A stretch of DNA of 7,552 nucleotides from Treponema sp. (GTDB lineage Bacteria; Spirochaetota; Spirochaetia; Treponematales; Breznakiellaceae): positions 1 to 7,552 of the forward strand of contig JAIRNB010000092.1 in the NCBI GenBank assembly GCA_031258265.1, written 5' to 3'. The notes beneath the pieces were generated by a model. That model was not told the origin of the DNA, did no database searches, and worked only from the letters and a program-made list of their open reading frames with translations. Each line of letters begins with the position of its first letter. Position 1 is the stretch's first letter. Position numbers and translations under genes: made by a program. Of the stretch, positions 1-5,803 are shown one piece after another.

Positions 1-930
1 CAGGGGAATACCGTTCTGCGGCCGCCAGTCCTCCGGCGGCAATCCCCACTCGGTTAAATTGGAGAGATAGTTTGTCCCCGGCAGGCTGGATTTGTAGGGG
101 ATATAAGTGTATTTGAAAAACATGGGATCACAGCCAACGATGTCAAAATCGGCGATCCGGGTGTACATTTCCCCGGCCCCATTCATTACAAACATGGTGG
201 AGGCGCTGGCCGAAAGGGCCACGGCCCTGAAAGCCCCCCGCTCGGGCCCCAGATAATTCCGGCTAAAATCGTTTGGCAGGCCCGTATCCGCGTAAGAAAT
301 TTCCTGTCCATCCTCCAGCAGGACATAGGTGGTGGCAATTTCCATGGTCCCGTTGTGGTGCTGATTACCGAAGGGGTCTTCGTAATACAGAACATGGGCG
401 TTTCGTTTTCCCATGGCCCAGGCGGTATTATTCACGGTACGATCATCAAGCAAAAGTTGCTCTTCTATGGGCCAGCCCTGCCTGTCAAGCCACACGCGGG
501 TTTTACGGCCGATGATCCTGTCAAAGCAAAAGCGGTAAAATCTTCCGTCTTCAGAAAGGGCTGTCAATTCATCCGCATCGGCGGATATGCTTACTATCTT
601 TTTCGGCTTTACGAAGCCGGGTTTCCACATATTATGGGGAAGTCCCGTTTTTTCAAAGAGCATCCAGTCCCGGGGTTCCTTAGCGCCGTCAATGTTTTTA
701 TACCAGATTAGGCCGCCGTGGATAATGTAATAGTGATAACTGTTAAAAGTCTGCGTCCGTGTCTTTATATATACTGCATCGGGGAAAATACCATTTATGT
801 CCTCCTCCGGCGATTCATACAGGTACTTATCAGCCCCAAGGGGCGTTTCCAGGGAACGGCAGTTTACCAATAACAGCAATACAATGAACGGCAGAAAAAC
901 TGCTTTTATACGGTGGTACGCAGACACCAT
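1..930 (-). CDS. Lipoprotein with repeated beta-propeller-like segments, 3' end missing
   Basis: An open frame of 310 codons runs from ATG at 930 (minus strand) to the left edge without a stop, so the C-terminus lies outside the window. The start is preceded by AAGGAGG only 3 nt away; a GTG one codon later has better spacing. Residues 7-23 form a basic then hydrophobic signal segment ending in L-V-N-C with Cys24 as probable lipidation site; Asn before Cys is tolerated in spirochaete lipoboxes. The mature part shows an internal repeat: residues about 96-140 and 217-266 both start with a GLP motif and continue with V-S/A-x-S-A, an aromatic/hydrophobic strand, a G-rich turn, Y-x-R and D-x-I/V-x-G; a third GLP (296-298) begins near the edge. 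This looks like blades of a propeller or tectonin-type protein, but I do not recognise a named family. It lies 56 bp downstream of the transglutaminase-like gene and is probably co-transcribed. The coding call is firm; the fold is inferred. Confidence 0.85.
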   Translation of the reverse strand, partial: MVSAYHRIKAVFLPFIVLLLLVNCRSLETPLGADKYLYESPEEDINGIFPDAVYIKTRTQTFNSYHYYIIHGGLIWYKNIDGAKEPRDWMLFEKTGLPHNMWKPGFVKPKKIVSISADADELTALSEDGRFYRFCFDRIIGRKTRVWLDRQGWPIEEQLLLDDRTVNNTAWAMGKRNAHVLYYEDPFGNQHHNGTMEIATTYVLLEDGQEISYADTGLPNDFSRNYLGPERGAFRAVALSASASTMFVMNGAGEMYTRIADFDIVGCDPMFFKYTYIPYKSSLPGTNYLSNLTEWGLPPEDWRPQNGIPL

Positions 931-933
931 TTT

Positions 934-940
934 CCTCCTT
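934..940 (-). promoter_or_regulatory. Shine-Dalgarno of the left lipoprotein
   Basis: AAGGAGG on the minus strand lies 3 nt before ATG (930) and 6 nt before the following GTG (927). Spacing favours the GTG as initiation codon, which would shorten the signal peptide by one residue. Confidence 0.6.
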
Positions 941-986
941 ATGGTTTACTCGCGGCGTGTATCAGAATCTAAATTTTGGGAATTGT

Positions 987-2381
987 CTATTCTCTTCTCC
1001 CCGCCACCCTTTCCAGGGTATTTTGATCGTTGAGCAGTTGACGGCTGCCGGGAAATTCCCCCAGGGCTTCTTCCAGAATCTGCCGGGCCAGAGGATAGTC
1101 CCTTTTGTTAAAGGCCGCGGCAAAACGGTTATGAAAATTCGCAAGCCGCCAGCGGTTTACATGATCCCGTAATTCCCGGACCCTGGAAGAAGACAGGATT
1201 CCGGCGGATTCCGCCGCGTCTATGCGGCGGAGGAGCGCCGCCGCTTCGCCGTCCTGTTTAACCGCGTTTGCCAGGGTCGTAAGTTCCGCATCGGTGACAA
1301 GGATCTCCAGACGCCGCCGCAGCCCATCGTCCTGCGGGGATTCTGTTTCCGTAAGGAAGGCCCGGGCCTGGTCAAAATGCCCGGCGCGGCAAAATTTTGT
1401 GACACGGTTGGAAATAAGGGCGCTGATGTATTCCCTCCAGCGTTTGTCCGTTTCGGCGCCGGTGTATGTATGCTCCGCATACGCGGCCCAGGCCAGGCCC
1501 TCCTCCTCCCTTCCGCTGTTAAGGAGGGAAGCCCCGTAGTTAAGAATCCGGTCGTTTAGGTCCTGCCGGGGATCGGTAAAGAAATTTGAGAGCGCCGGGT
1601 CCTTCCTCCCCTCCAGTAAGACGGCCCTGTTCAGGGCCAGACTTACCGCGTCAGCGTAACGGCCCCGGCTTTCCGCCTCCGCAATCCGGTTGTGGATAAT
1701 CAGGGAAACCAGTTCCAGGGGGCTGATCCCGGTACGGTCCCGGTAGTTCCGGGCCGGTATATAGGCAAAACCGGTGGCCTTTCCGAACTGATCGTGGAAT
1801 TCCCGGCGGCTGCCGGGATCAAAACCATAAGGATTGGTGGTTTCCACATCCCAGGATTCATCCCCCCAGTGGAAGCTGGCAAAGGCATGATCCCTGGCGG
1901 CTACCCCCCTCACTTCAAATCCCTGGGATTGGGCCAAAATTAGGTAGAGGACCGCGGAGGACACGCAGTTGTAACGGCCGCCGGAAAGCAGGGTATCCAG
2001 CCGGGTTTGCATGGCCGAATAGGAACGGAGGAACTTCCGGTGCATGTAGGACAAAATGTAATCGCCCCGGTCTTGGGGGCTCATTTTCCCATTGTCCCTG
2101 TGGAATTCTGCTGTCAGTTCCGCCGCCGCCAAACGGAGGATCCTTAAATAGTTCAGGGAATCTTGGGAATCCGCGGCAAACGCCGATGCCCACAGGGCCG
2201 TCTCCGCCAGATCCTCCCAGGAATAATCCCCCGATTTCCCCCGCCCCGCAAATTCGGCCCCCAGGGGGTCGGGCCGCAGGGAGGGAAAACTCACCGGGGA
2301 ATTTTGCGCCGCCAGAAAGACGGGGAAAAAAAGCCCAAGGACAACCCTGGCCGCTTTGCCCGTGTTCATAGATTCCAGCAT
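987..2381 (-). CDS. Secreted transglutaminase-like protein with TPR-like C-terminal half
   Basis: The predicted protein has 464 residues. Residues 5-25 (MNTGKAARVV then a hydrophobic stretch to FLAAQ) look like a type I signal peptide, so it is probably exported. Residues about 105-190 carry the papain-like transglutaminase core pattern: Cys139 in YNCVSSAVLY, His165 in RDHAFASF and Asp178 in SWDVETTNP, spaced as a Cys-His-Asp triad. From about 230 to the end the chain is helical with TPR-like pairs (roughly 233-256, 279-303, 327-344 and 417-445). Such proteins may act as cysteine peptidases, cross-linking enzymes or inactive scaffolds; substrate is unknown. Neither possible start has a good Shine-Dalgarno; the ATG at 2369 (Met5) gives the more typical signal peptide and has a weak GGA in front, so the true start may be 2369. 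It is the first gene of a leftward unit with the lipoprotein at 1-930. The stop is TAG at 987-989. Confidence 0.85.
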   Translation of the reverse strand: MLESMNTGKAARVVLGLFFPVFLAAQNSPVSFPSLRPDPLGAEFAGRGKSGDYSWEDLAETALWASAFAADSQDSLNYLRILRLAAAELTAEFHRDNGKMSPQDRGDYILSYMHRKFLRSYSAMQTRLDTLLSGGRYNCVSSAVLYLILAQSQGFEVRGVAARDHAFASFHWGDESWDVETTNPYGFDPGSRREFHDQFGKATGFAYIPARNYRDRTGISPLELVSLIIHNRIAEAESRGRYADAVSLALNRAVLLEGRKDPALSNFFTDPRQDLNDRILNYGASLLNSGREEEGLAWAAYAEHTYTGAETDKRWREYISALISNRVTKFCRAGHFDQARAFLTETESPQDDGLRRRLEILVTDAELTTLANAVKQDGEAAALLRRIDAAESAGILSSSRVRELRDHVNRWRLANFHNRFAAAFNKRDYPLARQILEEALGEFPGSRQLLNDQNTLERVAGRRE

Positions 2382-2494
2382 AACCGCTGGACCGGCGCCG
2401 GATCAATCGTAATTTGGTTTCATCCGGTCTTAGGATTCTTCAAAAGAATTTCCTTTCTCTTCACTTTTTGGATTTTCCCCTGTATACTGCTGTT
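2382..2494. promoter_or_regulatory. Divergent intergenic region
   Basis: This stretch separates the leftward transglutaminase-like gene from the rightward FIST gene, so it should carry promoters in both directions. The plus-strand promoter is clear (listed separately). No convincing minus-strand -35/-10 pair was seen. An inverted repeat ATTCTT-CAA-AAGAAT sits at 2435-2449, about 11 bp before the plus-strand -35, and could be a small operator or only AT-rich chance. Confidence 0.5.
2460..2488 (+). promoter_or_regulatory. Sigma70-type promoter of the FIST gene
   Basis: A -35 element TTCACT (2460-2465; 4 of 6 to TTGACA) is followed after exactly 17 bp by -10 TATACT (2483-2488; 5 of 6 to TATAAT). 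Transcription would be expected to start about 7 nt after the -10, at or next to the A of the ATG at 2495, which would make the message leaderless. Confidence 0.55.
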
Positions 2495-3670
2495 ATGATT
2501 GACATGATAACGGTTCATACCAAAGAAGTTGATGATATTGAGGCGGCCACGGCGGAACTGCTTGCCGGAATCGGGGCGGGGAAGCCTTTACGGAAACATT
2601 CGGTTGGCCTTATAAGCTGTTTTGCCGATTTTATCGGTTCCGGCCTGGTAAAAGGGCTGGCCGAAAAACTGCCCTTTGAAATCGCGGGAACCACCACCCT
2701 TGCCTGTGCGGACAGGGATACCCTGGGGGAGGCTCTGCTGATCCTTACCATCCTGACCAGCGACGATCTTGAGTTTGCCACCGGCCTTACCGGGGTTATC
2801 ACCGGGGAAGACCCGGAACAGCTCCGTCCGGCCTTTGAAGAAGCTTCGGGGAAACGGCGGGAAAAACCCGCCCTGATGTTTGCTTTTGCCCCCCTCCTTA
2901 TGAACGTAAGCGGCGATTTTTTTGCGGAAGCCTGGAGCGGCATTACCGGCAATGTACCGGTCTTTGGCACCCTGGCGGTGGATCATAACACCGATTACCA
3001 TGAGTCCCATACCATCCTGAACGGGGAGGCGTTCCGGGACCGGTTTGTGTTTGTCCTTGTTTACGGAAACATCAAACCGTCATTCATCATCGGCGGCATC
3101 TCCGAAAACAAAGTCTTCCGGGAAACAGGGGTGGTTACCGCCTCCCAGGGAAACCAGCTCCGGGAAGTCAACGGGGTTTCGGTGGCGGATTATCTGGCGG
3201 GTCTCGGGCTGGCAAAAGATGAAAAAGGCGCTATTGTGGGCATCAATTCCTTTCCCTTTATCATGGACTACAATGACGGCTCCCAGCCGGTTATACGGGT
3301 AATGTTTGCCATTACCCCGGAGGGCCACGCGGTCTGCGGCGGCAAAGTCCCTGTGGGGGCCGCCCTGACGGTGGGCAGCATCGACAAGGAGGAGGTACTC
3401 AATACCACCGGGGAAACGCTGAAGATCGCCCTGGCAATAGGGGAAAACAACGGAAACAAAAACGGCATGCTTGTTTTTTCCTGTGTGGGCCGTTTCTTCG
3501 CACAGGGTTTTGATTTCGCCGCGGAAATGGAAAAGGCCAGGGGTGTACTTGGGGATAAACTGCCCTTCCACTTCGCGTACTCCGGTACCGAACTGTGTCC
3601 GGTATACGGAAACAACGGGGCTATTTTCAACCGAAGTCATAACGATACTATTGTTATCTGTATCTTTTGA
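2495..3670 (+). CDS. FIST-domain sensor protein (FIST_N + FIST_C)
   Basis: The 391-residue protein lacks a signal peptide and membrane segments and should be cytosolic. Residues about 35-195 match a FIST N domain (strand-rich, GTTTLAC at 65-71, a GISGN-type region at VFGTLAVDH 157-164, then VFVLVYGNI). Residues about 205-385 match FIST C (VTASQGNQLREVNGVSV, then P-F-I-M, F-S-C-V-G-R, and a C-terminal YSGTELCPV followed by an S-H-N-D-T strand near 381-385). FIST domains bind small ligands for signal transduction; some (NosP) bind haem and sense nitric oxide. The start is the ATG at 2495; the frame is open further upstream to a TTG at 2414, but the promoter lies inside that stretch. There is no Shine-Dalgarno ahead of 2495; the ATG at 2504 is an alternative. 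Histidines 164, 169 and 172 cluster around the N-domain glycine-rich turn. The hybrid kinase follows after 75 bp and is the likely partner. The family call is strong; the ligand is unknown. Confidence 0.88.
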   Translation: MIDMITVHTKEVDDIEAATAELLAGIGAGKPLRKHSVGLISCFADFIGSGLVKGLAEKLPFEIAGTTTLACADRDTLGEALLILTILTSDDLEFATGLTGVITGEDPEQLRPAFEEASGKRREKPALMFAFAPLLMNVSGDFFAEAWSGITGNVPVFGTLAVDHNTDYHESHTILNGEAFRDRFVFVLVYGNIKPSFIIGGISENKVFRETGVVTASQGNQLREVNGVSVADYLAGLGLAKDEKGAIVGINSFPFIMDYNDGSQPVIRVMFAITPEGHAVCGGKVPVGAALTVGSIDKEEVLNTTGETLKIALAIGENNGNKNGMLVFSCVGRFFAQGFDFAAEMEKARGVLGDKLPFHFAYSGTELCPVYGNNGAIFNRSHNDTIVICIF

Positions 3671-3685
3671 TATTTTTAAGCGGCT

Positions 3686-3715
3686 GTTGTTTAGAAACCG
3701 AAGTTTCCAAACAAC
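3686..3715. repeat. Intercistronic hairpin between FIST and kinase genes
   Basis: GTTGTTT (3686-3692) and GAAAC (3694-3698) pair with GTTTC (3703-3707) and AAACAAC (3709-3715) around the loop CGAA, with one opposed A/C mismatch: 12 base pairs. The next bases are CCTATTTCC, not a T run, so it is not a normal intrinsic terminator for the plus strand. It may set the relative level of the two messages by stability, processing or partial termination. On the minus strand the apex reads C-TTCG-G, the very stable UUCG tetraloop. Confidence 0.7.
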
Positions 3716-3745
3716 CCTATTTCCGCGGTATGAGGATTCCGGTTT

Positions 3746-5452
3746 ATGGGTGATCTGGAGAACCTTCAGGCAGAATTAAAAAAAGCGCAAATAACGATAA
3801 AAAAACTTGAACGGGAACTCAAGCTGGCAAACACCACCATAGAGCGCAATAAAGTTGTCGAAATTTCAAAAGCGAATTTAAGTAAGATAGTAGCCGATAA
3901 AAAATCCGAACTCGAAAAATACATGAACCTCCTTCTGGAAAACTGCCCGGATATTATCATGCTCTTTGACCGGGACGGAAAGATCGTATACTGTACCGAT
4001 GCCTTCCTGAAACGCGGCCACATCCCCGGATTCGGCATCATCCAGGGTTCCACATACAGCACGATCTTTTCCCGGTTTACCTCCCCGGACTTTCTGGCGC
4101 AAATAGACAATATTTACCAACAGACCTACATACATATAAAGTCTGTCACCGCCCATGAGACTATTGATTTTGGCGGAGACGGCAATCCCCGGGATTACAG
4201 CATACAGACAACGCCCATGATAAATGACAAGGGCCGGCCCATGGGAATCATGGTATTATTTTACGATACCACTGAGCTTTTGGCGGCAAAGCGGGAAGCG
4301 GAACGGGCCAATGTGGCCAAGTCCGATTTTCTTGCCACCGTATCCCACGAAATTCGTACCCCCATGAATGCCATCATCGGTATTTCCGCCATGCTGAAAA
4401 GCACCAAACTTGATAACGAACAGCTTAACTACCTTAAAAATATTGAAAATTCCTCCCGGATCCTCCTGGGCCTTATCAACGATATTCTGGATTTCTCCAA
4501 GATTGAAGCGGGAAAACTGGAACTTATTCCCGAATACTTCAGCCTGCCGGGATTACTGCAGCATTTACAGGATATGTTTAAGCTCCTCTTTTCGGAAAAA
4601 AATCTGGGTTTCCGCTGTGTTTGGGATGACGGGCTGCCGGAAATAATCTACGGAGATGAAAAACGCATCAGTCAGATTATTGCCAACCTGCTGAACAACG
4701 CCCTCAAGTACACCGAAAAGGGGGAGGTAAATTTCAGGGTTCAAAAAGATCCCGCGCCGGGGGACCAGGACGCGGCGTGGATACGTTTTACCGTGGAAGA
4801 TACCGGCATCGGCATACGGGAAGACGCCCTTCCCCGGCTCTTTACCGCCTTTGAGCAGTTAGACCCGGTACGGAACAAAAAAATCGCCGGCACGGGCCTG
4901 GGCCTGGTAATCACAAAAAGACTCTGCGGAATGATGGGGGGAACCATCTCCGTTAAAAGCGAGTACAACCGGGGCTCCGTATTTACCGTCACCATACCCC
5001 TGCAAACAGGCAGCCCGGAGGACCTTTCCGAAAAAGAGTCCGCCCTTATCGACTTTACCGCACCGGAAGCCAGGGTGCTTCTGGTAGACGACATCGATAT
5101 TAACCTGAAAATAGCGGCCTTTCTCCTTGATTTCTACGGCATCAAACCCGATTTGGCAAAAAGCGGCCTTGAGGCGATTGATCTGGCGGCAAAAAACACC
5201 TACGACCTTGTTTTCATGGATCAGATGATGCCCGGAATGGACGGCATTGAGGCGGCCCAGCATATCCGGGCCAAAGGCGGCCCCCTGGCGGAACTGCCCA
5301 TAATAGCCCTAACCGCCAACGCCGTCAGCGGCGCCCGCGAGATGTTCCTGACCCATGGTTTTACCGGTTTCCTCTCCAAACCGATGGACAGTGACGCCCT
5401 GGCCCTCTGCCTCCTGAAATGGCTGCCCGAAAAACTCATCGTGCGGAAGTAA
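3746..5452 (+). CDS. Soluble PAS hybrid histidine kinase with receiver domain
   Basis: The 568-residue protein has no membrane segment. Residues 1-60 form a charged heptad-like coiled coil; about 60-180 is a PAS-type sensor domain (CPDIIMLFDRDGKIVY to FYDTTELL). The HisKA H-box SHEIRTPMNAIIG has the phospho-acceptor His201. The ATPase domain shows the N box (NLLNNALKYT, 314-323), G1 DTGIGI (352-357), the F box (LFTAFEQ) and G2 GTGLGL (382-387). The C-terminal receiver (about 443-562) has acidic Asp448/Asp449, phospho-acceptor Asp492, Thr523 and Lys545. All catalytic residues are intact, so it should autophosphorylate on His201 and pass phosphate to Asp492, then to an HPt protein not in this window. 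GAGG at 3732-3735, 10 nt before the ATG, is the likely ribosome site. It lies 75 bp after the FIST gene on the same strand, probably one operon, and likely receives the FIST signal, as in NosP/NahK pairs. The absence of a terminator between them supports this. Confidence 0.93.
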   Translation: MGDLENLQAELKKAQITIKKLERELKLANTTIERNKVVEISKANLSKIVADKKSELEKYMNLLLENCPDIIMLFDRDGKIVYCTDAFLKRGHIPGFGIIQGSTYSTIFSRFTSPDFLAQIDNIYQQTYIHIKSVTAHETIDFGGDGNPRDYSIQTTPMINDKGRPMGIMVLFYDTTELLAAKREAERANVAKSDFLATVSHEIRTPMNAIIGISAMLKSTKLDNEQLNYLKNIENSSRILLGLINDILDFSKIEAGKLELIPEYFSLPGLLQHLQDMFKLLFSEKNLGFRCVWDDGLPEIIYGDEKRISQIIANLLNNALKYTEKGEVNFRVQKDPAPGDQDAAWIRFTVEDTGIGIREDALPRLFTAFEQLDPVRNKKIAGTGLGLVITKRLCGMMGGTISVKSEYNRGSVFTVTIPLQTGSPEDLSEKESALIDFTAPEARVLLVDDIDINLKIAAFLLDFYGIKPDLAKSGLEAIDLAAKNTYDLVFMDQMMPGMDGIEAAQHIRAKGGPLAELPIIALTANAVSGAREMFLTHGFTGFLSKPMDSDALALCLLKWLPEKLIVRK

Positions 5453-5519
5453 GCGCGGCGGCCTGCTATACCCGTGAATCCGGCGTCAGCACATTAAGGG
5501 GGGGGCACATAGGTCCAAA

Positions 5520-5535
5520 GGCCGGGCTTCCGGCC
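5520..5535. repeat. Hairpin, 6-bp GC stem
   Basis: GGCCGG and CCGGCC are perfect complements around the loop GCTT. It is the first strong hairpin after the kinase stop codon. Confidence 0.6.
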
Positions 5536-5569
5536 CCAGGATACGGCTGCTTTTGACGCTGCGCGCCCT

Positions 5570-5589
5570 GGCCAAGCTAAAGCTTGGCC
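5570..5589. repeat. Hairpin/palindrome, 9-bp stem
   Basis: GGCCAAGCT and AGCTTGGCC are perfect complements with only AA between them, so as RNA the real loop is four bases. The near-palindromic form also suits a DNA-binding or cruciform site. Confidence 0.7.
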
Positions 5590-5647
5590 GCATTAGTTCA
5601 ACATTGGGGCATTTATTGGCGCTAGGCCGTGCCGCACTATCCAATGT

Positions 5648-5663
5648 ACAGCCTTGCGGCTGT
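5648..5663. repeat. Hairpin, 6-bp stem
   Basis: ACAGCC and GGCTGT pair perfectly around the loop TTGC. Confidence 0.55.
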
Positions 5664-5700
5664 TCATCCCGGCCCGCCCCTCGCTCCGTAGTCCTCGTGT

Positions 5701-5717
5701 CAAACCCTGCGGGTTTG
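5701..5717. repeat. Hairpin, 7-bp stem
   Basis: CAAACCC and GGGTTTG pair perfectly around the loop TGC. The AAACC/GGTTT core recurs in the hairpin at 5775-5797. Confidence 0.6.
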
Positions 5718-5774
5718 CCCCTGCGGTCTACTCCGCTACCCCCCCTCTCCCTTGGAAACGGCCATCCGGGGACA

Positions 5775-5797
5775 CCCAAACCGCACAGCGGTTTGGG
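5775..5797. repeat. Hairpin, 10-bp stem, just after the right lipoprotein stop
   Basis: CCCAAACCGC and GCGGTTTGGG pair perfectly around the loop ACA. Read leftward it begins 6 nt after the lipoprotein stop codon, the position of a terminator, but no T run follows on that strand. Confidence 0.75.
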
Positions 5798-5803
5798 CTT
5801 TGC

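Larger units (their letters stand above)
5453..5803. other. Gene-free convergent region with hairpin array
   Basis: This 351-bp stretch lies between the 3' ends of the kinase and the right lipoprotein gene. It has no credible coding frame: 97-codon frames exist on both strands but overlap each other, lack ribosome sites and read through the hairpins. It contains five strong hairpins (5520-5535, 5570-5589, 5648-5663, 5701-5717, 5775-5797), a looser inverted repeat ACATTGG/CCAATGT (5601-5607 and 5641-5647) and a weak GCGG/CCGC pair near 5722-5735. A run of eight G (5498-5505) and a run of seven C (5739-5745) bracket most of them. None is followed by a T tract, so no canonical intrinsic terminator is seen, though the structure may still end transcription from both sides. 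Confidence 0.7.

Noticed and set aside
355..711. Plus-strand open frame opposite the left lipoprotein
   Set aside because: It is antisense to a 310-codon open frame with signal peptide, lipobox and Shine-Dalgarno, and its own translation has no recognisable feature.
2414..2494. Upstream TTG start giving a 418-residue FIST protein
   Set aside because: The added 27 residues do not resemble FIST proteins and the stretch contains the -35 and -10 elements.
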